Assembly: GCA_025548565.1 (NCBI GenBank)
Contig: JAJLPB010000026.1
Coordinates: 1 to 38,633, forward strand
Reading direction: 5' to 3'
DNA: 38,633 nucleotides
Origin: Rugamonas sp. A1-17
GTDB taxonomy: Bacteria > Pseudomonadota > Gammaproteobacteria > Burkholderiales > Burkholderiaceae_D
Positions within the stretch are counted from its first letter, which is position 1, and each line of letters starts with the position of its first letter. Made by a program: the position numbers and the translations under genes. The notes below the pieces were generated by a model that was given only the letters and a program-made list of their open reading frames with translations, ran no database searches and was not told where the DNA came from. Shown piece after piece: positions 16,433-24,043 of the stretch.

Positions 16433-16777
16433 CTAGGCGACGAGCAGCCAGTCGGGCCGCGCGGGCCCGTCGGCGATGTGGGACAGGTAGCGCGACGGCG
16501 ACGGCGGCGCGTGCGCGCACGGCGCGGCGGCCACCACGAGCGCGGCGCCCACCGGCACCGAGGCCTGCACCGCATGGTGGCAGACCTCGCAGTCGCTGTG
16601 GACCTTGGCCGGCTTGTCCTGCCCGGCGCCGTCGTCGGCCTGGGCCTGGTGCTGGTGGCCGTGGTGGCCGAAGTGCGCCACCTTGGCCGGCTCGTGCTGG
16701 CAATACACCGCCGCCATCGACCAGGCGTACTGGATCGGCAGGATGGTGAGCAGCACGATGAGCAGGATTTTTTTCAC
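16433..16777 (-). CDS. czcI: CzcI-like small periplasmic metal-resistance protein
   Basis: The 114-residue product begins at a GTG (MKKILLIVLLTILPIQ), has a signal peptide and the family features of CzcI: AVYCQHEP, then a His cluster HFGHHGHQHQ (about residues 36-44), then SDCEVCHHAV (about 61-70). These Cys/His groups probably bind Zn2+/Co2+/Cd2+. In Cupriavidus, CzcI lies before czcCBA and affects metal-dependent expression; the same gene order here supports the call. No clear Shine-Dalgarno precedes the GTG. Confidence 0.85.
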   Translation of the reverse strand: MKKILLIVLLTILPIQYAWSMAAVYCQHEPAKVAHFGHHGHQHQAQADDGAGQDKPAKVHSDCEVCHHAVQASVPVGAALVVAAAPCAHAPPSPSRYLSHIADGPARPDWLLVA

Positions 16778-16789
16778 GCGGCCATTGTA

Positions 16790-17195
16790 TCAGGGCGCGA
16801 CATCCATGCCGCTGAAATCCATGGCGATGGTTTCCGCCAGCAGGCGGTTGGACGAGAACTCGCCGGCCTCCCAGAGCGTGCGCAGCTCGGCGTCCGAGTA
16901 CTCCGGCGCCAGCCGCACCGCAGCCGACTCGGCGTCGAAGCCGCGCCGGTTGTAGACCGCGCCGCCGTAGTGGCCCAGCCCGCGGGCGCGCGTCATGGTC
17001 GGCGCCACCACGGCCGGATCGTTGGCCGCGTAGGTCTTGCCGGCGCCGCGCTGGAAGTACCAGCTGGTCGGCATGGCCACGTAACCGGGGCCGCCGTGCA
17101 GCATCAGCAGGACGGGGTTGCGGCGGTCGGCGCCGCGCACGGTGATGGCCTGGTCGATGCCGCCGATGCCTTGGCGGACGGGAAGAGCGCCACTA
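16790..17195 (-). pseudogene. Decayed alpha/beta hydrolase (proline iminopeptidase-like)
   Basis: The frame reads QGIGGIDQAITVRGADRR then PVLLMLHGGPGYVAMPTSWY, the oxyanion HGGPG region of a proline iminopeptidase-like hydrolase. It then jumps straight from YFQRG to AGKTYAANDP. Family members have an extra dozen residues between, ending in DQRG. After PTMTRARG it jumps again to a lid-region segment (HYGGAVYNRRGFDAESAAVR), skipping the nucleophile elbow GxSxG. The frame stays open, but the N terminus, the nucleophile and the C-terminal third are missing. It cannot encode an active enzyme. Family comparison is from memory. Confidence 0.65.
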
Positions 17196-17262
17196 TAACG
17201 TCGTCCGGCGTGGTCCGCCCGGCCGCACGATATTTTCGACTGGAAGCGCTCCCATAATCATG

Positions 17263-17296
17263 GTGTAACAAGCATGTCATACGACGTCATTACTCT
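17263..17296 (+). promoter_or_regulatory. PHO-box-like repeats and putative promoter of the PAP2 phosphatase gene
   Basis: GTGTAAC-AAGC-ATGTCAT (17263-17280) has the heptamer-4-heptamer layout of a PhoB box, and a further CGTCAT follows at 17285-17290. A weak -10 (TACTCT, 17291-17296) is about 10 bp downstream of the box, as in Pho promoters. The start codon is 31 bases further on. The first heptamer fits the consensus poorly. Confidence 0.35.
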
Positions 17297-17327
17297 ATGG
17301 CCTCTTTCATCTCATCCAGGAATCGCC

Positions 17328-19265
17328 ATGCATCGCCTCCCCGCCCGTCCGCTGCTGCTTGCCGCCAGCATCGCCCTCGCCCTCGCCGCCTGCGGCGCCA
17401 GTTCCGAAGACCAGGTGCTGGTGATCCCGCCGGCGCCGGCCGACCAGGGCGCGGCCGAGGTGGTGGCGGTGCCGGCCGTCACCGCCTTTGTCGACACCGC
17501 CGCCACCAACCAGCGCGGCGACGCCCGCTACGCCACGCTGGCCACCAACGCCGGCGTGCGTGTGCTGGGCGGCTTCCTGCAGGTGTGGAAGCCGTTGACC
17601 GAGATCGTCGACGCCGGCGTCAGCGCCGACGCGGCGGCCGGCTTCCCGGCCGTGCTGCCCTCGGTCTGGTCCGGCGTGCCCAACGACGGCAGCGACGGCG
17701 GCACGGTCGTCAACGCCGCCGTGCACGCGGCCAATATCGACTACGTGGTGCGCGCCACCGCCGCCCGCACGCCGGCGCAGGCGCTGCAGGCCTACCTGGA
17801 CGACCGCCGCGGCAAGGGCTACAGCGTGACCGACGGCCTGGGCCCGCTGACGGCGGCCTGGCGCGCCGCCGCCCAGCAGACCACCACCATCACCGCCATC
17901 GCCGACGACGCCACCAGCAAGTTGTACAACGACGGCGGCAACAACACCGGCGTCGGCGGCGCGGCCAACCCCGGCTTCGGCGCGGTGGTGGATCTGGTCA
18001 ACCTGGTCGGCACCAACGGCTCGACCGAGCCGGCCAAGCGCTTCTACAAGTACGCCCGCCCGTATCGCTGGAGCAGCGCGGTGCAGGTGCTGCCGGCGCT
18101 GGTGCCGGCCAAGAGTTCCACGCCCACCACCGACGGCGGCTTCACCAGCGGCCACTCGGCCGAGGCGATGCGCGACACGCTGGCGATGGCGTACGCGGTG
18201 CCGGAACGCTACCAGGAACTGATCAGCCGCGGGCTGGAGCTGGGCGAGGCGCGCATCTGGGCCGGCATGCACTCGCCGCTGGACGTGCTGAGCGGGCGCA
18301 TCCACGCCACCGCCGTGGTGGCGGCCAACCTGGCCGACCCGGCCAACGCGGCCAAGAAGAGCGCGGCCGTGGCCCAGGCGCACGCCACGCTGATGGCCGC
18401 CACCGCCACCACGGCCGACAGCTTCGCGGCGTACGCGCAGTCCGGCGCGGGCGGCGACCGCTTCGCCGACCACGATGTCAACCAGGCCAACTACCTGCGC
18501 CGCAGCACCTACGGCCTGCCGCTGGTCGGCGCCACCGGCGCGCCGGCCGTGGTGCCCAAGGGCGCCGAGGTGCTGCTGGAAACCCGCCTGCCCTACCTGA
18601 GCGACGCCCAGCGGCGCGTGGTGCTCAAGACCACCGCGCTGCCGTCCGGCGCGCCCGTGATGGACGACCCCGAGGGCTGGGGCAGGCTGAACCTGTTTGC
18701 CGCGGCAGACGGCTACGGCGCCTTCAGCGGCAACGTGGTGCTGGTGATGGACGCGGCCAGGGGCGGCTTTAACGCGGCCGACCGCTGGCGCAACGACATC
18801 GGCGGCACGGGCAAGCTGGTCAAGCAGGGCAGCGGCACGCTCAGGCTGGCGGGCAACAACAGCTGGAGCGGCGGCACCGAGCTGACGGCCGGCGCGCTCG
18901 AGGGCGACAGCGCCGCCGCCTTCGGCAACGGCGACGTCTATGTCAGCGGCGGCACCCTGATCGCCAACGCCCCGGGCGCGCTCAGGCTGGCCGGCCAGTA
19001 CACCCAGCTGGCCGGCGCCACCACGCTGGAGCTGGACCTGGGCGGCGGCGCGCGCGGCAGCCTGGCCGTGGCCGGCAACGCCGTGATCGCCGGCGGCACG
19101 CTGCACATCAAGTTCGCCGGCGGCTACCAGCCCAGGGCGGGCGAGGTGCTGACGGTGCTGACGGCCGGCCGTTTGACGGGCCGCTTCGCCGCCATCCAGG
19201 TGGACGGCCGCAGCGCCACGCCGAACTACAGCGGCAGCGCGCTGACGCTGACCATCGGCGGCTAA
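17328..19265 (+). CDS. PAP2-type phosphatase lipoprotein with autotransporter-associated strand repeats
   Basis: The 645-residue product starts at the ATG preceded by AGGA seven bases away; this gives a lipoprotein signal with lipobox LAAC (Cys22). Residues about 235-330 hold the three motifs of the PAP2/vanadium haloperoxidase superfamily: K..ARP near 237-245, TSGH near 272-275, and ARIWAGMHSPLD near 308-318 with the last catalytic His. From about residue 490 the sequence becomes Gly/Leu/Asn-rich beta-helix of the autotransporter-associated repeat type (GSGTLRLAGNNSWSGGTELT, GGTLIANAPG, AGGTLHIKFAG). No autotransporter beta-barrel follows; the protein just ends. It probably cleaves phosphate esters at the cell surface or in the periplasm. 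Confidence 0.88.
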   Translation: MHRLPARPLLLAASIALALAACGASSEDQVLVIPPAPADQGAAEVVAVPAVTAFVDTAATNQRGDARYATLATNAGVRVLGGFLQVWKPLTEIVDAGVSADAAAGFPAVLPSVWSGVPNDGSDGGTVVNAAVHAANIDYVVRATAARTPAQALQAYLDDRRGKGYSVTDGLGPLTAAWRAAAQQTTTITAIADDATSKLYNDGGNNTGVGGAANPGFGAVVDLVNLVGTNGSTEPAKRFYKYARPYRWSSAVQVLPALVPAKSSTPTTDGGFTSGHSAEAMRDTLAMAYAVPERYQELISRGLELGEARIWAGMHSPLDVLSGRIHATAVVAANLADPANAAKKSAAVAQAHATLMAATATTADSFAAYAQSGAGGDRFADHDVNQANYLRRSTYGLPLVGATGAPAVVPKGAEVLLETRLPYLSDAQRRVVLKTTALPSGAPVMDDPEGWGRLNLFAAADGYGAFSGNVVLVMDAARGGFNAADRWRNDIGGTGKLVKQGSGTLRLAGNNSWSGGTELTAGALEGDSAAAFGNGDVYVSGGTLIANAPGALRLAGQYTQLAGATTLELDLGGGARGSLAVAGNAVIAGGTLHIKFAGGYQPRAGEVLTVLTAGRLTGRFAAIQVDGRSATPNYSGSALTLTIGG

Positions 19266-19270
19266 ATTTC

Positions 19271-19312
19271 ACGGCGGCGGCCGGCCACGGCCGGCCCCAC
19301 AAGGCCGCCGCT
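19271..19312 (+). terminator. Large GC hairpin after the PAP2 phosphatase gene
   Basis: GCGGCGGCC near the left end pairs with GGCCGCCGC at the right end, and an inner GGCCGGCC-AC-GGCCGGCC structure sits between. There is no T tract, so intrinsic termination is uncertain; it may instead protect the 3' end of the message. Confidence 0.4.
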
Positions 19313-19353
19313 TGAAACTACAATAGGGCTTCCCGGTTATCGAGAGGCAGCGC

Positions 19354-19944
19354 ATGAATCCAGACGAGCAGCCCGCGGCATCGCAAGGCGACTTCTTCAA
19401 CACGCTCAACGACAAGGTCGACGCCCACGGCGCGCTGGTCGACCGCTTTCATGCCGACCTGCAGAACTTTTCCAAGCAAATCGCCGGCTGCGACAAGCTG
19501 GTGCGCATGGCCCACATCAGCCTGAACCAGATCGACGCCCGCATCGCCGAGGCGGTGCGCATCGAGGCGCAGGCCGCCGTGCGGCTGGAGGCCACCGGGC
19601 GCGAGGCCGCGCGCGCGGCCACCGAGGCGGCCGACGCCGCCGTGGCCGGGCTGGTCGGCCAGCTGCGCGCCGCCACCAGCGAGGCGGCGCAGGTGTGCCA
19701 GGCGCTGCACCGGGCGCGCGGCCAGACCGGCCTGTGGCTGGGCGCCTACGCGGCCGGCACGCTGGCGCTGTGCCTGCTGTCGGCGTGGATCGCCTACCAG
19801 CTGCATCCGGCCACGCCGGTGCCGCCCGAGGTGGCCGCGTACGCCGAGCAGGGCCGCAAGCACGCGGCGCTGCTGGACAGGGCCAGCGACAAGGAGCTCA
19901 AGCTGATCCGGGAAATCCAGGCGCGCCGGGCGCGGCCGAAGTAG
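19354..19944 (+). CDS. Coiled-coil protein with one transmembrane segment, unknown function
   Basis: The 196-residue protein has a long heptad-like helical N-terminal part (about residues 15-125, rich in Ala, Glu, Arg), one transmembrane helix (about 128-150, LWLGAYAAGTLALCLLSAWI) and a charged helical tail. No signal peptide is seen. The layout recalls DNA-mobilisation MobB or mechanosensor-like coiled-coil proteins, but nothing specific is shared. AGAGG precedes the ATG. It converges on the solute-binding protein gene, with 4 bp between stops. Confidence 0.7.
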   Translation: MNPDEQPAASQGDFFNTLNDKVDAHGALVDRFHADLQNFSKQIAGCDKLVRMAHISLNQIDARIAEAVRIEAQAAVRLEATGREAARAATEAADAAVAGLVGQLRAATSEAAQVCQALHRARGQTGLWLGAYAAGTLALCLLSAWIAYQLHPATPVPPEVAAYAEQGRKHAALLDRASDKELKLIREIQARRARPK

Positions 19945-19948
19945 GCGC

Positions 19949-20734
19949 TCAGTTGGGCGCCAGGCCGTACTTATGCAGCAGGCGCGCCAGCGTGCCGTCG
20001 GCGCGCATGGCTTCGTGCGCGGCGCGCCACGCGCGGCACTCGTCCTCGCCGATGTCGCGCGAGCCGGCCAGCCAGATGTCGCCGCTGCTGAACACCGGGC
20101 TGAAGTCGAAGTCGGCCTCGTGGAAGCCGTCCAGCCGGGCCGCGTAGCGGTGGATGTCCTCGCCGCCGTAGGTGGCGTCCACCACGCCCTTGCTGACCAT
20201 GCGCATGCATTCGCGCACCGACGCGCACTCGGCCACCGCGCTGAAGTGCAGCGACTCCAGCAGGCGCTTGTGCGGCGAGCCGCGCAGCACCGCCACCGGC
20301 CGCGCCGCCAGCGCCGCCGGGTCGCGCAGGTCGACGCCGCCGCCGTGGCGGCCGACAAACACGAAGTCCTGCCGGCGCAGCCGCACCAGCCAGCGGTAGT
20401 GCGCCTCGCGCTCGGGCGTGCGGGTCAGCGGCACCACCAGCGTGCGCGAGTGCACGCCGGTCAGCGCCAGCGCCCGTTGCCACGGATAGAACTCCACCGT
20501 GGCCGGCGCCCCCACGCGGCGCGCCATTTCCTGCGCCAGCTCGACCAGCGCGCCGGGGCTGTCGCCGCCCTGCGCGGCCGCGTACGGCGGCAGGTCGGCC
20601 GCCACCAGGCGCAGCGGTTCGGGCGGGGCGGCGCGCGCCAGCGGCGCCCAAGCCAGCGCCAGCGCCCAGGCCAACGCCAACGCCAGCGAGCGTCGCAGCG
20701 TCCACCACCGCGCCGCCGCGCGCCGGCCGCTCAT
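19949..20734 (-). CDS. Periplasmic solute-binding protein (SBP_bac_3-like), coupled to a histidine kinase
   Basis: The 261-residue product starts MSGRRAAARWW with a long signal peptide ending near LARAA (about residue 36). The mature part begins EPLRLVAADLPPYA, the usual opening of family 3 solute-binding proteins, and shows EMARRVG, FYPWQRAL and a C-terminal KYGLAPN. Two Cys (ECASVREC) could form a disulfide. The ATG overlaps the stop of the kinase gene by four bases, so it is coupled to it. No permease is present nearby, so a sensing role with the kinase is more likely than import. The ligand is unknown. Confidence 0.85.
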   Translation of the reverse strand: MSGRRAAARWWTLRRSLALALAWALALAWAPLARAAPPEPLRLVAADLPPYAAAQGGDSPGALVELAQEMARRVGAPATVEFYPWQRALALTGVHSRTLVVPLTRTPEREAHYRWLVRLRRQDFVFVGRHGGGVDLRDPAALAARPVAVLRGSPHKRLLESLHFSAVAECASVRECMRMVSKGVVDATYGGEDIHRYAARLDGFHEADFDFSPVFSSGDIWLAGSRDIGEDECRAWRAAHEAMRADGTLARLLHKYGLAPN

Positions 20735-22779
20735 GGCGCGTCCCCGCCGCAGGGCAGGCGCAGCGACACCCGCGTGCCGCGCCGCGGCGCGCTGTCGAGC
20801 GTGACCTGGCCGCGCATCAGGCCGACCACCATGCTGTGCACGCTGGCCAGCCCCAGCCCGGCCCCGGTCAGGCCCAGCTGGGTGGTGTAGAACGGCTCGA
20901 ACACCAGCGGCACGTGCTCGGGCGCGATGCCGACGCCGTCGTCGCGCCAGTCGATGTGGACCGCGCCGTCGCCGGCGCGCGCCTCGACCACGATGGCGCC
21001 GCCGGCGCGCCCGGCAAACGCGTGCAGCAGACAGTTGTCCATCAGGTGCTGGAACACCTGCTGGCAGGCGCCCGGATAGCCGTGCAGCCACAGCTGCTCC
21101 GGCAGCGCCAGCGTCAGGCTGACGGCGCGCTCGCGCAAGCCCTGCTCCCACGCGCCGGCGCAGTAGCGCAGCCGCTCGGCCAGGTCGAAGCGGCTGGCCG
21201 GCTCGTGGGTCGGCTGGCCGGCCAGGCCCTTGAAGCGCTCGACCAGGCCGCCGATCTGGCCCAGCGCGCGGTCCACCAGCGCGCCGCCCTCGGTGACGCT
21301 GTCCAGCAGCCCGGCCACCTCGCTGCGGCGCAGGCGCCCGGCGTCCAGGCCGCGCCGCAACGCCTCGGCCTGGGCCGTGATGGCGCTGGCCGCCACCCGG
21401 GCGTTGCCCAGCGGCGTGTTGAGCTCGTGCGCCATGCCGACCACCATGCGCGACAGGCCCAGCTGCTTCTCCTGCTGCATCAGCGCCCGCATCGCGTGGC
21501 CCAGCTCGTCGGTGCGCTCGCGCACCTGCTGCTCGAGGCGGTCGTGCGCCGCCTGCAGCGCCTGCTCGGCGGCCTGGCGCACCGCCACCTCGCGCTGCAG
21601 CGTGTCGAGCGCCTCGCCCAGCTCCTGATTGCGCTGCATCAGCGAATTCTCCAGCACCGTGCCGTGCTGCGCCAGCAGCGCGTTCTGGTGCAGCAGCTGC
21701 GGCCGCTCCATGACCGCGCTCAGCGTCTCGCCCAGCGCGACGCACAGCGCGCGCTTGTGGCCGCGCTCGGCCGCCACCTGGCCGATCGCGGCCTGCAGCG
21801 CCACCTCCATGTGGCCCCAGCGCCGGCCGTAGCGGCGCAGCGCGTGCAGCGTGATCTCGCGCAGGCGCGGGCCGTGCGGGGTATCGGCGTCCAGCCCGGC
21901 CTCGTAGGCGCGCAGCGCGGCCCAGGCGCGCACCGGGTCGCCGTCCGCGCAGTCGGCCAGCAGCGCCGACAGCCGCAGCCACGGCGTCCAGTAGCCGTCG
22001 CGGCCGAACTTGGCGTGCAGCTGGGCCATGTAGTCGCGGCAGGCGCCGGCCTGCTCGCAGCTGGCGCTGACCACGGCCAGGTTCAGCAGCGCCAGGCATT
22101 CCTGCGCCGCCAACCCGTACTCGCGGGTGCGGCGCAGCACCAGCTGGCGCCGCGCCAGGCAGTCGCGCCACAGCGGCGCGGCGGCCGCCTCGTCGGCCTC
22201 CTCCAGCGCCAGGTAGTAGGCGCCCGAGGCGGCGCTGTCGAGCAGCATGACGTCGATGGCCGGGCTCAGCTCGTCCGGCTGGGCCAGCGTGGCGGCGCAG
22301 AACTGCAGCAGTTCCGGGTACATCTCGGCGCTGAGCATGACGCGGCAGCGCGCGGCGCGCATCTGGGCCGCCAGCCGCGGCAGCGCGCAGCGCGCGTACA
22401 GCTCGGCGGCCCGGGCCAGGCTGTCGAGCGCGGCGTGGTGCAGGCGCAGCCGCGTCTGCACCGCGTGCAGCGCCCGCAGCGCGGCGGCCTGGGCCAGCGG
22501 ATGCTGCTCGGTCTGGGCCCGCAGCTGCAGCGCGCGGGCCGGCAGCAGCAGCGCGTCGGCCGCGCAGGCCGGATCGGCCGCGCGCGCCAGCAGCGCGAAC
22601 GCCTCCAGTTCCAGCGCCTGCGAGCCGTTGAGCCGGCGCTGCGCCAGCTGGCGCAGCGTGGCCGCGTGCTGGGGCATCTCGTGCGCCATCAGGCAGGCGC
22701 GCAGCAGCTGCAGCAGCGGTTCGGCCTCGGCCACCTCGCTGTCGGTGGCGGCAACCGGATGTGTTTCAGATGCGGACAT
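20731..22779 (-). CDS. Soluble histidine kinase with a helical-repeat N-terminal domain
   Basis: The 682-residue protein has an Ala/Leu/Arg-rich helical N-terminal half (about residues 15-370) of TPR-like character. A coiled coil follows (about 375-440), then the kinase core: H-box GMAHELNTPLGN with His near 452, N-box LMDNCLLHAF, G1 DDGVGIAPEHVP, the F-box FEPFYTTQ and G2 GAGLGLASVHSM. No transmembrane segment is visible, so it should be cytoplasmic. No response regulator is adjacent. It is the first gene of a two-gene unit with the solute-binding protein; the regulator gene at 22969 diverges from it. The downstream pathway cannot be told. Confidence 0.9.
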   Translation of the reverse strand: MSASETHPVAATDSEVAEAEPLLQLLRACLMAHEMPQHAATLRQLAQRRLNGSQALELEAFALLARAADPACAADALLLPARALQLRAQTEQHPLAQAAALRALHAVQTRLRLHHAALDSLARAAELYARCALPRLAAQMRAARCRVMLSAEMYPELLQFCAATLAQPDELSPAIDVMLLDSAASGAYYLALEEADEAAAAPLWRDCLARRQLVLRRTREYGLAAQECLALLNLAVVSASCEQAGACRDYMAQLHAKFGRDGYWTPWLRLSALLADCADGDPVRAWAALRAYEAGLDADTPHGPRLREITLHALRRYGRRWGHMEVALQAAIGQVAAERGHKRALCVALGETLSAVMERPQLLHQNALLAQHGTVLENSLMQRNQELGEALDTLQREVAVRQAAEQALQAAHDRLEQQVRERTDELGHAMRALMQQEKQLGLSRMVVGMAHELNTPLGNARVAASAITAQAEALRRGLDAGRLRRSEVAGLLDSVTEGGALVDRALGQIGGLVERFKGLAGQPTHEPASRFDLAERLRYCAGAWEQGLRERAVSLTLALPEQLWLHGYPGACQQVFQHLMDNCLLHAFAGRAGGAIVVEARAGDGAVHIDWRDDGVGIAPEHVPLVFEPFYTTQLGLTGAGLGLASVHSMVVGLMRGQVTLDSAPRRGTRVSLRLPCGGDAP

Positions 22780-22878
22780 GGCACTGCCCCCGTAGCCAAC
22801 TCATGTCGGTCCAGTATTACACGAAGTCGCTTGCAGCTGAACAGGCGATCGTCGCGCTGTTGCAAATCCGTAGCGGAG

Positions 22879-22905
22879 ATGATATTTATATATTATTAAT
22901 ATCAT
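22879..22905. promoter_or_regulatory. AT-rich inverted repeat between divergent kinase and GlxA-type genes
   Basis: ATGATATT (22879-22886) and AATATCAT (22898-22905) are a perfect 8-bp inverted repeat with an 11-base AT-only spacer, in an otherwise GC-rich divergent gap of 189 bp. It could be a regulator operator or overlap the -10 elements of either gene. Confidence 0.45.
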
Positions 22906-22968
22906 TCCGGGGCGGCCGCGCCCCCGCGCGCTCTGGCTTATGATGGGGGATTTGAACGGGCGGCTGCG

Positions 22969-23943
22969 GTGAAACTAACCCTGGTGGTGCTGGATGGCGT
23001 GCAGGCGCTGGACGTGGCGGGTCCGCTGGACGTGTTTGCCGAGGCGAACCGCTTCCTGCCCGAGGCGCAGCGCTACGCCATCACGCTGGTGGGCGGCCGC
23101 CCGGACAGCGTGGTGTGCTCCAGCGGCATCGAGTTCCGGGTCCACAGCGGCTACCTGGACCACCACGCCGACAGCGACACGCTGCTGGTGGCCGGCGGCC
23201 CGCGCTTCCCGGACTACCGGCCCGAGCCGGCGCTGGTCGACTGGCTGCGGCTGCGCGCGCGCGGCGCCCGCCGCTACGGCGCGGTGTGCAACGGCGTGTT
23301 CCTGCTGGGCCACGCCGGCCTGCTGGCCGGCCGCGAGATCACCACCCACTGGGACCACGCGCAGCGGCTGTCCGACCAGTTCCCCGGCGCGAACGTGCGG
23401 CCCGACAAGATCTTCGTGCGCGACGGCAACCTGTTCACCTGCGGCGGCGTGGCGGCCGGCATCGACCTGTGCCTGGCGCTGGTGGCCGAGGACTGGGGCC
23501 ACGAGCTGGCCATGAAGGTGGCCAAGCGCCTGATCGTCTACATCCGCCGCGACGGCGGGCAGTCGCAGTACAGCCCCTACCTGGCGGTCGGCCCGGACGA
23601 GGATTCGCTGGTGGCCCGGGTGCTCAGGCACGTGACCGACCACATCGGCGACGCCCTGACCATCGAGGAGATCGCCGACGCGGTGGGCGTGAGCCGGCGC
23701 ACCTTCTCGCGCGCCTTCGCCAGGCACGCGCAGGTGACGCCGTCGGTGTTTGTCGACCAGGTGCGCATCGACGTGGCCCGCAAGCTGCTGGAGGAGACCG
23801 ACGTGCCGCTCAAGACGGTGGCCTTCCGCTGCGGCTTCAGCAGCGCCGCGCAGATGCGCATGAGCTTTGCGCGCCAGCTGGGCACCACGCCCAGGCTGTA
23901 CCGCGAACGCTTCCGCGCCGGCGACCAGGGCCGGGCCGCTTAG
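22969..23943 (+). CDS. GlxA-type transcriptional regulator (DJ-1/PfpI domain plus AraC HTH)
   Basis: The 324-residue protein joins an N-terminal GATase1-like domain (KLTLVVLDGVQALDVAGPLD; pseudo-nucleophile Cys107 in GAVCNGVFLL) to a C-terminal AraC/XylS DNA-binding domain (about 210-318) with two HTHs: LTIEEIADAVGVSRRTFSRA and VPLKTVAFRCGFSSAAQMRM. In this family the first domain binds effector and usually has no enzyme role. The start is GTG. It may regulate the divergent kinase unit or the downstream channel gene, which lies about 100 bp away on the same strand. Confidence 0.92.
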   Translation: MKLTLVVLDGVQALDVAGPLDVFAEANRFLPEAQRYAITLVGGRPDSVVCSSGIEFRVHSGYLDHHADSDTLLVAGGPRFPDYRPEPALVDWLRLRARGARRYGAVCNGVFLLGHAGLLAGREITTHWDHAQRLSDQFPGANVRPDKIFVRDGNLFTCGGVAAGIDLCLALVAEDWGHELAMKVAKRLIVYIRRDGGQSQYSPYLAVGPDEDSLVARVLRHVTDHIGDALTIEEIADAVGVSRRTFSRAFARHAQVTPSVFVDQVRIDVARKLLEETDVPLKTVAFRCGFSSAAQMRMSFARQLGTTPRLYRERFRAGDQGRAA

Positions 23944-24043
23944 CGGATTTGGGGACATCCGGCGTCGCTTTTGGGCCAGGGCGCGCACGGACGGGCGGCG
24001 CCGGGGCAGAATGGGCTCACGCAAACAGCCCCCTGGAGTCATG

